Shown in pieces: positions 32,217-40,628 of a DNA stretch of 64,000 nucleotides. Made by a program: the position numbers and the translations under genes. Within the stretch, counting starts at the first letter, position 1, and every line of letters starts with the position of its first letter. Source of the stretch: Actinoplanes italicus (GTDB lineage: Bacteria; Actinomycetota; Actinomycetes; Mycobacteriales; Micromonosporaceae); the NCBI RefSeq assembly GCF_003001815.1, contig NZ_PVMZ01000011.1, positions 277,506 to 341,505 on the forward strand, written 5' to 3'. The notes beneath the pieces were generated by a model. It had not been told where the DNA came from and did not search any database. It worked only from the letters and a program-made list of their open reading frames with translations.

Positions 32217-34583
32217 GTGACGACAGAACAACCGCTGCCTAGGTGGCGCGACCCGAAGCTTCCGGAAGCTGAACGCGTCGAGTCCCTTCTCGCCGAGATG
32301 ACCCTCGAGGAGAAGGTGGCACAGCTCGGCAGCCGATGGCTCGGTAAGGACAAAGGCGCCACCGGCCCGGCCGGCCCGGAACCGGAGTCGGAGCACTCGG
32401 TCGCGCCGATGGAGCACGAATTCGGCAGCGGCCCGGCTCTGGAAGACGCCAGCCGGCACGGCCTCGGCCAGCTCACCCGTGTGTACGGCAGCTACCCGAT
32501 CACCGTGTCCGAGGGTACCGCCGAGCTGGTCCGTCAGCAGCGAATCGTGATGGCATCGTCGCGTCTCGGCCTGCCGGCCGTCGTCCACGAGGAGTGCCTC
32601 ACCGGTTTCACGATGCACGGCGCCTCGGTCTACCCGGCCGCGATCGCCTGGGGCGCCACGTTCGACCCGGAGCTGATCGAGCGGATGGCCGCGGCGATCG
32701 GCCGGGACATGGCCGCCCTCGGCGTGCACCAGGCGCTCGCGCCGGTGCTCGACGTGGTCCGTGACTACCGGTGGGGCCGGGTGGAGGAGTCGATCGGCGA
32801 GGATCCCTACCTGGTCGCGACGGTCGGTTCGGCGTACGTCCGTGGTCTTCAGAGCTCGGGGGTCATCGCCACGCTGAAGCACTTCGCCGGTTATTCGGCC
32901 TCGCGGGGCGCCCGCAACCACGGTCCCGTGCCGATGGGCCGCCGCGAGCTGCTCGACATGATCCTGCCGCCGTTCGAGACCGCGGTCCGCGAGGCCGGCG
33001 CCGGTTCGGTGATGAACTCCTACTCCGACGTCGACGGGGTGCCGGCCGGCGCCGACCCGTGGCTGCTCACCGAGGTGCTGCGCGAGGACTGGGGCTTCAC
33101 CGGGACGGTGGTCTCGGACTACTGGGCCGTGCCGTTCCTGGCGAACATGCACGGCATCGCCGCGAACGACGGTGACGCGGGCGCGAAGGCGCTCGTCGCC
33201 GGCATCGACGTGGAGCTGCCGGACACCATCGGATTCGGCGAGGAGCTGGTCGGCCGGGTCCGCTCCGGCGCGATCGACGAGTCGTACGTGAACCGCGCGG
33301 CCCGCCGGGTGCTGACCCAGAAGGTGGCCCTCGGCCTGCTCGACGACGGCTGGACGCCGGAGTCCTCGGTCGCCGGCGCCGACGACGTGGTGCTCGACTC
33401 CCCCGCCAACCGCGAACTGGCCCGCACCGTCGCGGAACGCTCGATCGTGCTGCTCGACCCGGGCACCGTGCTGCCGCTGGCCGGCGCCGGCCGGATCGCG
33501 GTGGTCGGCCCGTGCGCCGACGACGCCCGTACCTTCCTGGGCTGCTACGCCTTCCCGAACCACGTACTGCCGCGCTACCCCGGCGTGAAGCCGGAGATCG
33601 AGCTGCCCACGGCGGTCGAGTCACTGCGCGCCGAGTTCTCAGGCGCTGAGATCGCGTGCGCCCCGGGCTGCGCCGTCGAGGGCGACGACCGGTCCGGCTT
33701 CGCCGAGGCGGTCGCCGCGGCCGAGGGCGCCGACGTGTGCGTGGCGTTCGTCGGCGACCTGGCCGGCCTGTTCGGCAACGGCACCTCAGGCGAGGGCTGC
33801 GACGCCGCCGACCTGCGGCTGCCCGGTGTGCAGGCGGAGCTGCTGGAGGCGCTGCTGGCCACCGGCCGGCCGGTGGTCGTCGTGGTGGTCTCCGGGCGGC
33901 CGTACGCGCTGGGTGACGTGGCCGGCCGCGCCGCCGCCCTGGTCCAGGCGTTCATGCCCGGCGAGGAGGGCGGCCCGGCGATCGCCGGCGTGCTGTCCGG
34001 CCGGGTGCAGCCCAGCGGCCGTCTGCCGGTGCAGATCCCGCGCACGCCCGGCGGCCAGCCCGGCACCTACCTGCAGCCGCGCCTCGGCGCCGTGCACACC
34101 GGTACCAGCAACCTCGACCCGGCGCCGCTGTTCGCGTTCGGGTACGGCCGGTCGTACACCACGTTCACGGTCGGCGACCTGCGGCTCTCCGCCGGGCGGG
34201 TACCGATCGACGGCGAGTTCACCGCGACCGTGCTGGTGCGCAACACCGGTGACCGCGACGGGACCGAGGTGGTGCAGCTGTACCTGTCCGATCCGGTCGC
34301 CCAGGTCACCCGTCCGGTGATTCAGCTCGTCGGATATCAGCGCGTCGATCTGGCCGCCGGCGCCGCCGCGGAGGTGAGCTTCCGGATCCACACCGACCGC
34401 ACCGCGTTCACCGGCCGCGACCTGCGGCGCATCATCGAGCCCGGTGAGCTGCGGGTTCTCGCCGGGACATCGGCCGCCGACCTGCCCTGCGAGGCGGTCG
34501 TGGAGCTGACCGGCCCGGTACGCCTGGCCGGTCCCGGGAGGGTCATGCTGACCCCGGCGCGGGTGCGTCAGGTCGATTCCTGA
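32217..34583 (+). CDS. GH3-family beta-glycosidase (cytoplasmic)
   Basis: The 788-residue protein has the three-domain GH3 layout. The N-terminal barrel shows EEKVAQLGSRWL, VHEECLTGF and YRWGRVEESIGEDPYL, with nucleophile Asp in GTVVSDYWAVPFL. The alpha/beta sandwich starts near NRELARTVAERSIVLLD. The C-terminal fibronectin-III-like domain contains FTATVLVRNTGDRDGTEVVQLYLSDP. No signal peptide is seen, so it should cleave imported oligosaccharides. The GTG is preceded by GGAGGAA. Beta-glucosidase or beta-xylosidase activity cannot be separated by eye. Confidence 0.92.
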   Translation: MTTEQPLPRWRDPKLPEAERVESLLAEMTLEEKVAQLGSRWLGKDKGATGPAGPEPESEHSVAPMEHEFGSGPALEDASRHGLGQLTRVYGSYPITVSEGTAELVRQQRIVMASSRLGLPAVVHEECLTGFTMHGASVYPAAIAWGATFDPELIERMAAAIGRDMAALGVHQALAPVLDVVRDYRWGRVEESIGEDPYLVATVGSAYVRGLQSSGVIATLKHFAGYSASRGARNHGPVPMGRRELLDMILPPFETAVREAGAGSVMNSYSDVDGVPAGADPWLLTEVLREDWGFTGTVVSDYWAVPFLANMHGIAANDGDAGAKALVAGIDVELPDTIGFGEELVGRVRSGAIDESYVNRAARRVLTQKVALGLLDDGWTPESSVAGADDVVLDSPANRELARTVAERSIVLLDPGTVLPLAGAGRIAVVGPCADDARTFLGCYAFPNHVLPRYPGVKPEIELPTAVESLRAEFSGAEIACAPGCAVEGDDRSGFAEAVAAAEGADVCVAFVGDLAGLFGNGTSGEGCDAADLRLPGVQAELLEALLATGRPVVVVVVSGRPYALGDVAGRAAALVQAFMPGEEGGPAIAGVLSGRVQPSGRLPVQIPRTPGGQPGTYLQPRLGAVHTGTSNLDPAPLFAFGYGRSYTTFTVGDLRLSAGRVPIDGEFTATVLVRNTGDRDGTEVVQLYLSDPVAQVTRPVIQLVGYQRVDLAAGAAAEVSFRIHTDRTAFTGRDLRRIIEPGELRVLAGTSAADLPCEAVVELTGPVRLAGPGRVMLTPARVRQVDS

Positions 34584-34610
34584 GCACCCACCGGCCACTA
34601 GGCTGAGACC

Positions 34611-35816
34611 GTGCCCCCACGCATCAATGACGACGAGCGGCTGCGCCGTCTCGAAGCGGTCACCGATGCGACGCTGTCCCGGCTCGACGCGTCTGATCTC
34701 CTCGACGAGCTGCTGGACCGGGTGCGCGATCTGCTGGACGTGGACACCGCCGCGATCCTGCTGCTGGACGAGCACGCCCAGCAGCTGGTCGCGACCGCAG
34801 CGAAGGGCCTTGAGGAGGAGATCCGGGCCGGCTTCCGGGTCGCGGTGGGCCGTGGTTTCGCCGGCCGGGTCGCCGCGACGCGCCGCCCGGTGCGGATCGC
34901 CGACGTCACCCCCGCCGACGTGGTCAATCCGATCCTGGTGGAGAAGGGGATCCGGTCGCTGCTCGGCGTGCCGATCGTGGCCGGGCGTGAGCTGATCGGC
35001 GTGCTGCACGTCGGCACGCTGAGCCACCGCGACTTCGGCGACGACGACGTCACGCTGCTGGAGCTGGTCGCCGACCGCGCCGCGGCGGCCGGCCGGATCC
35101 GGTCGGCGAAGCTGGACCAGTCGGCGGCTCTCGCCCTGCAGCGCAGCCTGCTCCCGGCCCGGCTGCCCCGGGTGCCGGGCGTGGAGCTGGCCGCCCGTTA
35201 CGTGCCGGGTCACGCCACCGGAGTGGGCGGCGACTGGTGTGACGTGTTCTCGCTGCCGTCCGGGTGGCTCGGCGTGGTGATCGGCGACGTGTCCGGGCAC
35301 GGGCTGGCGTCGGCCGTCGTGATGGGCCGGATCCGCAGCGCGCTGCGGGCGTACGCGCTGATCTGCGAGGACCCGGCCGAGGCGCTGACCCTGCTGAACC
35401 GCAAGGTGCACACGTTCGAGGCCGGCAGCCTCACCACGGCGCTCTACGCGATGGTCAGCCCGGAGCGCGACCGGGTGCTGGTCTCCTCGGCGGGCCATCT
35501 GAACCCGGTCCTGGTCGAGCCCGGCCGGCCCGCCCAGCTCGCGGACGTGCCGGTGGATCCGCCGCTCGGGATCGCAAGGTCGCCCCGGCCCCGGCGTACC
35601 ACCGAGCTGACACTGGCGCCGGGGGCGGTTCTCCTCTGCTACACCGACGGTCTGGTGGAGCGGCGCGACGAGATCATCGACAACGGCCTGGAAAGGCTTC
35701 TGACCACGGTACGAGCCGACGCGGCGGACCTGGTCTGCGCTAACGTCATGGCGGACGCCGCAGCCGAGATGCCGACCGACGACATCGCGGTCCTGGCCGT
35801 TCGCCGCACCGGTTAA
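34611..35816 (+). CDS. GAF domain plus PP2C/SpoIIE-type phosphatase
   Basis: The 401-residue protein has an N-terminal GAF sensor (about 20-165; LDVDTAAILLLDEHAQQLVATAAKG, SLLGVPIVAGRELIGVLHVG) and a C-terminal SpoIIE-like phosphatase, with GGDWCDVFSLPSGWLGVVIGDVSGHGLASAVVMGRIR and LLCYTDGLVERRD carrying metal-binding aspartates. Such proteins dephosphorylate anti-sigma-factor antagonists in stress responses of actinomycetes. No transmembrane segment is present. It follows the GH3 gene by 27 bases but is probably functionally unrelated. Confidence 0.92.
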   Translation: MPPRINDDERLRRLEAVTDATLSRLDASDLLDELLDRVRDLLDVDTAAILLLDEHAQQLVATAAKGLEEEIRAGFRVAVGRGFAGRVAATRRPVRIADVTPADVVNPILVEKGIRSLLGVPIVAGRELIGVLHVGTLSHRDFGDDDVTLLELVADRAAAAGRIRSAKLDQSAALALQRSLLPARLPRVPGVELAARYVPGHATGVGGDWCDVFSLPSGWLGVVIGDVSGHGLASAVVMGRIRSALRAYALICEDPAEALTLLNRKVHTFEAGSLTTALYAMVSPERDRVLVSSAGHLNPVLVEPGRPAQLADVPVDPPLGIARSPRPRRTTELTLAPGAVLLCYTDGLVERRDEIIDNGLERLLTTVRADAADLVCANVMADAAAEMPTDDIAVLAVRRTG

Positions 35817-35817
35817 A

Positions 35818-35841
35818 AGTGCGGAAAAAATCCTGCGCACT
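35818..35841 (+). terminator. Weak stem-loop after the SpoIIE-type gene
   Basis: AGTGCG at 35818-35823 pairs with CGCACT at 35836-35841, followed by CTTGTT. The 12-base loop is A-rich. It lies directly after the phosphatase stop. Confidence 0.4.
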
Positions 35842-35909
35842 CTTGTTAGCAACGGAATTCGCAGAAAAGATGGGGCCGATCACTCGATACCATATGTAGT
35901 GGAGGGCGG

Positions 35910-37346
35910 ATGACCGCGAAGACGGTGCTGCACAACCTCATCGGGGGCGAGGCCGTCGCGCCCGCTGAGGGGCGGTACGAGGACCTCATCGACCCGTCCA
36001 CCGGCGAGGTGTTCGCGTCGGCCCCGGTCTCCGGCGGCGAGGACGTCGACAAGGCCATGAAAGCCGCCTCCACCGCCTTCGAGCAGTGGCGCGACACCAC
36101 TCCCGCTGAGCGGCAGCGCGCGCTGCTCAAGTTCGCCGACGCCATCGAGGCCCGCTCCGACGAGCTGGTCGCCGCCGAGTCGAAGAACACCGGCAAGCCG
36201 CTCGGACTGACCGCCAGCGAGGAGCTGCCGCCGGCCATCGACCACCTGCGCTTCTTCGCCGGCGCCGCCCGGGTGCTGGAGGGCCGCTCCGCCGGCCAGT
36301 ACATGAACGGTTTCGAGAGCTACGTGCGCCGTGAGCCGATCGGCGTCTGCGCTCAGGTCACCCCGTGGAACTATCCGCTGCTGATGGCGATGTGGAAGAT
36401 CGCGCCGGCGCTGGCCGCGGGCAACGCCGTGGTGCTCAAGCCGTCCGACACCACCCCGGTCACCAGCGTGCTGCTGGCCGAGATCGCCGCCGAGTTCCTG
36501 CCGGCCGGCCTGTTCAACGTGGTCCTCGGCGACCGGGACACCGGCCGCGCCCTGGTCACCCACCGCACGCCGCAGATGGTGTCGATCACCGGCTCGGTGC
36601 GGGCGGGCATGGAGGTGGCCGGCTCGGCCGCCGCCGACCTCAAGCGCACCCACCTGGAGCTGGGCGGCAAGGCCCCGGTCGTGGTCTTCGACGACGCCGA
36701 CGTCGAGGCGGCCGCCGCGTCGATCGCCGAGGCGGGCTACTTCAACGCCGGCCAGGACTGCACGGCCGCGACCCGCGTGCTGGCGTCCGCCGGTGTCTAC
36801 GACGACTTCGTGGCGGCGCTGGCCGAGCAGGCCCGCGGCATCCGCACCGGCGCGCCCGACGACGAGGACGTGCTCTACGGCCCGGTCAACAACGCGAACC
36901 AGCTGGCCCGGGTCAGCGGGTTCATCGACCGGCTGCCGGACCACGCGGTGCTGCAGGCCGGTGGCGCCCGGGTCGGCGACCGCGGCTTCTTCTACTCCCC
37001 CACCGTCGTCTCCGGGCTCCGCCAGGACGACGAGATCATCCAGAACGAGGTCTTCGGCCCGGTCATCACGGTGCAGAAGTTCAGCGATGAGGACGAGGCG
37101 GTCCGCCACGCCAACGGCGTGGAGTACGCGCTGGCCTCCAGCGTCTGGACCAAGGACCACGGGCGGGCCATGCGTATGACGCAGCGCCTCGACTTCGGCT
37201 GCGTCTGGGTCAACTGCCACATCCCGCTGGTGGCCGAGATGCCGCACGGCGGCTTCAAGCACTCCGGGCACGGCAAGGACCTGAGCGTGTACGGCTTCGA
37301 GGACTACACCCGCATCAAGCACGTCATGCACAACGTGGGGGCCTGA
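35910..37346 (+). CDS. Gamma-aminobutyraldehyde dehydrogenase-like ALDH
   Basis: The 478-residue NAD-dependent aldehyde dehydrogenase has the conserved PWNYPLLMAMWKIAPALAAGN, the glutamate motif LELGGKAPVVVFDDAD, and the catalytic cysteine in NAGQDCTAATR. The latter is typical of the 4-aminobutyraldehyde/betaine-aldehyde group. It should oxidise 4-aminobutanal to GABA. It overlaps gabT by one base, making a two-step GABA shunt operon. A close paralogue lies at 51087-52538 in the transporter operon. Confidence 0.92.
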   Translation: MTAKTVLHNLIGGEAVAPAEGRYEDLIDPSTGEVFASAPVSGGEDVDKAMKAASTAFEQWRDTTPAERQRALLKFADAIEARSDELVAAESKNTGKPLGLTASEELPPAIDHLRFFAGAARVLEGRSAGQYMNGFESYVRREPIGVCAQVTPWNYPLLMAMWKIAPALAAGNAVVLKPSDTTPVTSVLLAEIAAEFLPAGLFNVVLGDRDTGRALVTHRTPQMVSITGSVRAGMEVAGSAAADLKRTHLELGGKAPVVVFDDADVEAAAASIAEAGYFNAGQDCTAATRVLASAGVYDDFVAALAEQARGIRTGAPDDEDVLYGPVNNANQLARVSGFIDRLPDHAVLQAGGARVGDRGFFYSPTVVSGLRQDDEIIQNEVFGPVITVQKFSDEDEAVRHANGVEYALASSVWTKDHGRAMRMTQRLDFGCVWVNCHIPLVAEMPHGGFKHSGHGKDLSVYGFEDYTRIKHVMHNVGA

Positions 37347-38611
37347 TGAGCTCGTCCGAGGAGCTGCACAAGCGGCGGCTCGCGGTGGTCGCCAAGGGCG
37401 TCGGCTCGGTGGTGAGCGCCTACGTCGACCACGCCGGGGGCGGCACGCTCACCGACGTCGACGGCCGGGAGTGGATCGACTTCGCCTCCGGGATCGCGGT
37501 CACCAACGTCGGCAACGCCGCGCCGAAGGTGGTCGAGGCGGTCCGCGCGCAGGTGGAGCGCTTCACGCACACCTGCTTCATGGTCGCGCCGTACGAGTCG
37601 TACGTGGCCGTCTGCGAGCAGCTGATCGAGCTGACGCCGGGCACGTTCGAGAAGCGGGCCGCGCTGTTCAACTCGGGCGCCGAGGCGGTGGAGAACGCCG
37701 TCAAGATCGCCCGGCACGCGACCGGCCGCCCGGCCGTGGTGGTGTTCGACCACGCCTACCACGGCCGGACCAACCTGACGATGGCGCTGACCGCGAAGAA
37801 CATGCCGTACAAGCACCGGTTCGGCCCGTTCGCCCCGGAGGTCTACCGGGCGCCGATGTCGTATCCGCTGCGTGACGGCGGCCTCTCCGGCGCGGAGGCG
37901 GCCCGCCGGGCCGTCGACGTGATCGAGAAGCAGGTCGGCGGCTCCAACGTGGCGGCCGTGCTGATCGAGCCGATTCAGGGCGAGGGCGGTTTCGTGGTGC
38001 CAGCGCCGGGCTTCCTGCCGGCGATCGCGGCGTGGGCGAAGGCGAACGGGGCGGTGTTCATCGCCGACGAGATCCAGACCGGTTTCGGGCGTACCGGCCA
38101 GTGGTTCGCGTCCGAGCACGAGGGCCTGGAGCCTGATCTGATCACCACGGCCAAGGGCATGGGCGGTGGCCTGCCGATCGCCGGTGTGGCCGGCCGGGCC
38201 GAGCTGATGGACGCCGTGCACGCGGGCGGCCTGGGCGGCACGTACGGCGGGAACCCGGTCGCCTGCGCGGCCGCGCTCGCCGCCATCGAGACGATGCGCG
38301 AGCTGGACCTGAACACCGCGGCCCAGCGCATCGGCGCTACCTTGACGGCCGCGCTCGCCGACACCGGCCCCGGTGTCGCCGAGGTACGCGGACGTGGCGC
38401 GATGATCGCGATCGAGCTGGTCATCCCGGGGACGATCGAACCCGATCCGACCCGGACGGCCGCCGTGTCGAAGGCCTGCCACGAGGCCGGTCTGCTGACG
38501 CTGACCTGTGGGACCTACGGCAACGTGCTGCGTTTCCTGCCCCCGCTGGTGATCTCGGACGAGGACCTCAACCGAGGCATCGACATCCTTCGTCGCGCGC
38601 TGCTCACCTGA
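37346..38611 (+). CDS. gabT: 4-aminobutyrate aminotransferase
   Basis: The 421-residue class III PLP aminotransferase shows NSGAEAVENAVKIARHATGRPAVVVFDHAYHGRT, the cofactor-binding ADEIQTGFGRTGQWF, and the active-site lysine in LITTAKGMGGGLPIAG. It transfers the amino group of GABA to 2-oxoglutarate to give succinic semialdehyde. The ATG overlaps the dehydrogenase stop (TGATG). Length and motifs are ordinary for GabT. It completes the path from 4-aminobutanal begun by the preceding gene. Confidence 0.92.
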   Translation: MSSSEELHKRRLAVVAKGVGSVVSAYVDHAGGGTLTDVDGREWIDFASGIAVTNVGNAAPKVVEAVRAQVERFTHTCFMVAPYESYVAVCEQLIELTPGTFEKRAALFNSGAEAVENAVKIARHATGRPAVVVFDHAYHGRTNLTMALTAKNMPYKHRFGPFAPEVYRAPMSYPLRDGGLSGAEAARRAVDVIEKQVGGSNVAAVLIEPIQGEGGFVVPAPGFLPAIAAWAKANGAVFIADEIQTGFGRTGQWFASEHEGLEPDLITTAKGMGGGLPIAGVAGRAELMDAVHAGGLGGTYGGNPVACAAALAAIETMRELDLNTAAQRIGATLTAALADTGPGVAEVRGRGAMIAIELVIPGTIEPDPTRTAAVSKACHEAGLLTLTCGTYGNVLRFLPPLVISDEDLNRGIDILRRALLT

Positions 38612-38659
38612 CGGGCGACCCCTTTGCTTACGTCAAGCAGTCCAGGGAAGAATCGCGGC

Positions 38660-39115
38660 GTGACGGACGTGACGCTGGACGATACGAACAAATTGATCAT
38701 CGAGCATCTGCAGCGTGACGGCCGCATGTCGTACGCCACGCTCGCGAAGACGATCGGCCTGTCGGAGGCCGCCGTGCGCCAGCGCGTACAGCGGCTTCTG
38801 GACAACGGCCTGATGCAGATCGTGGCGGTGACCGATCCACTCACCCTGGGCTTCGCCCGGCAGGCCATGGTCGGCCTGCGGGTCAACGGCGACCTGCGCA
38901 CCATCGCCGACCGGATCGCGGCCATCCCGGAGGTCGACTACGTGGTGATCTGCGCCGGGCGCTACGACCTGCTGGTGGAGCTGGTCTGCACCGACGACGA
39001 GCACCTGCTCGACATCCTCAACGAGAAGCTGCGCACCATCGAGGGCGTCAGTGCCGCGGACACCTTCATGTACCTGCGGCTCGCCAAACAGACCTACGCC
39101 TGGGGAACACGGTAG
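38660..39115 (+). CDS. Lrp/AsnC-family transcriptional regulator
   Basis: The 151-residue regulator has an N-terminal HTH, LDDTNKLIIEHLQRDGRMSYATLAKTIGLSEAAVRQRVQRLLDNGLM, and a C-terminal RAM ligand-binding domain with VGLRVNGDLRTIADRIAAIPEVDYVVICAGRYDLLVE. The GTG at 38660 was chosen over an upstream start because GGGAAGAA precedes it. Lrp proteins respond to amino acids; lying between gabT and an amine oxidase gene, it likely controls GABA/polyamine use. Confidence 0.9.
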   Translation: MTDVTLDDTNKLIIEHLQRDGRMSYATLAKTIGLSEAAVRQRVQRLLDNGLMQIVAVTDPLTLGFARQAMVGLRVNGDLRTIADRIAAIPEVDYVVICAGRYDLLVELVCTDDEHLLDILNEKLRTIEGVSAADTFMYLRLAKQTYAWGTR

Positions 39116-39121
39116 ATCCAT

Positions 39122-40450
39122 ATGAACAGCCCCTCCTTCTGGCTCGACTCCCTGGGGCCGATCGAGAAGCGCCCGCCGCTCGCCGGTGACCTCGAGGCCG
39201 ACGTGGCCATCGCCGGCGGCGGGTACACGGGGTTGTGGACCGCGTACTACCTGGCCAAGGCCGACCCGTCCCGGAGGATCGTCGTCCTGGACGCGGAGTA
39301 CTGCGGGTTCGGCGCGTCCGGCCGCAACGGCGGCTGGGCGTCCGGCCTGTTTCCGGTCTCCGAGGCGAGACTCGCCCGCAGGTTCGGCCCGGACGCGGCC
39401 GCCGCCATGCACCGGGCGCTCGGCGGTGCTGTCGACGAGGTCGGACGGGTGACCGCCGCCGAGGGCATCGACTGCGACTACGCCAAGGGCGGCACGATCT
39501 CGCTGGTCCGCAGCCCGATCCAGCTGCGCCGCGCGAAGGGCGATCCGGGCTTCGTCGACGCCGGGACGGCGCGGGCCATGTGTCACGCGACCGGGGTGCT
39601 CGGCGGGATCTACAGCGAGCACTGCGCCGCGCTGCACCCGGCCAAGCTGGTCCGTGGCCTGGCCTCGGTGGTCGAGGGCCTGGGCGTCACCATCCACGAG
39701 GGCACCCGCGTCGAGCAGATCAAGACAGAACGTTCTCCCCGGCGCGGGAACGGCGGGCAGGCCGGGCAAGACGGCCAAACCGGGCAGATCAAGATCTCCG
39801 GCGGCGGTACGGTCCACGCGCGCACGATCGTGCGGGCCCTGGAGGGCTACACCGCCGGCCTGGCCGGGCACCGCCGCGACATCGCGCCGGTGTACTCGCT
39901 GATGATCGTCACCGAGCCGCTTCCGGAAGAGTTCTGGCAGCGCGTGGGCCTGGCCCGGCGCGAGACGTTCACCGACGAACGGCGGCTGGTCATCTACGGC
40001 CAGCGGACCGCCGACGACCGGCTCGCGTTCGGTGGCCGCGGAGCGCCGTACCATTTCGGGTCGCGGATCCGGCCGGAGTACGACCTGGTGCCGGAGGTGT
40101 TCGAGGCGCTGCGGGCGACGATCACCGAGCTGTTCGGGATCGATCCGCCGATCGCCCACCGCTGGGGCGGGCCGCTGGGCATCCCCCGGGACTGGATGCC
40201 GTCGGTCGGCCTGCGGGACGCCGTCGCGTGGGCGGGCGGTTACGTGGGAGACGGCGTCGCCGCGGCCAACCTCGCCGGCCGTACGCTATCGGATTTGATC
40301 TTGGGAATTGACAGTGACCTGACCCGCCTGCCGTGGGTAGGTCATCGCTCGCGCCGATGGGAACCGGAGCCGGCGCGCTGGCTCGGCATCAACGCGGGCC
40401 TCCGCGCCACCGCCCTCCTGGACGCCCTGGACCGCCGCCGCGCCGCCTAG
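39122..40450 (+). CDS. FAD-dependent amine/amino-acid oxidase (DAO family)
   Basis: The 442-residue protein has an N-terminal FAD motif VAIAGGGYTGLWTAYYLAK, then VVLDAEYCGFGASGRNGGWASGLF and a C-terminal DAVAWAGGYVGDGVAAANLAGRTLSDLI. This is the PuuB/ordL group of gamma-glutamylputrescine or related amine oxidases. The ATG lies just after the Lrp stop. In this operon it could oxidise putrescine, gamma-glutamylputrescine or a related amine to the aldehyde handled by the upstream dehydrogenase. No PuuA-like ligase is in the window. Confidence 0.85.
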   Translation: MNSPSFWLDSLGPIEKRPPLAGDLEADVAIAGGGYTGLWTAYYLAKADPSRRIVVLDAEYCGFGASGRNGGWASGLFPVSEARLARRFGPDAAAAMHRALGGAVDEVGRVTAAEGIDCDYAKGGTISLVRSPIQLRRAKGDPGFVDAGTARAMCHATGVLGGIYSEHCAALHPAKLVRGLASVVEGLGVTIHEGTRVEQIKTERSPRRGNGGQAGQDGQTGQIKISGGGTVHARTIVRALEGYTAGLAGHRRDIAPVYSLMIVTEPLPEEFWQRVGLARRETFTDERRLVIYGQRTADDRLAFGGRGAPYHFGSRIRPEYDLVPEVFEALRATITELFGIDPPIAHRWGGPLGIPRDWMPSVGLRDAVAWAGGYVGDGVAAANLAGRTLSDLILGIDSDLTRLPWVGHRSRRWEPEPARWLGINAGLRATALLDALDRRRAA

Positions 40451-40520
40451 GTTCTGTCTCGCGGATCATGCATGCCGACCCGATGGGCCGCCGACGGCAC
40501 CTACCCATCCGACCCGACCT

Positions 40521-40604
40521 GATCACCCAGCAGCACCCCACGCACCCCTCCCAGGCCGACCCGATCACACAGCGGTGTCCCGCGCACCCTTCCCTGGCCG
40601 GGAA
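40521..40604. repeat. Two imperfect 42-bp direct repeats
   Basis: GATCAC at 40521 and 40563 marks two successive copies of an imperfect 42-bp unit rich in C, between the convergent oxidase and histidine-kinase genes. It may contribute to a terminator region but forms no clear hairpin. Confidence 0.5.
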
Positions 40605-40628
40605 GCAGCCATATCACGGGGCCGCCCT

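Noticed and set aside
33786..35852. 688-codon minus-strand frame over the GH3 and SpoIIE-type genes
   Set aside because: It is antisense to genes with complete catalytic motifs and has no recognisable domain; it arises from high third-position GC.
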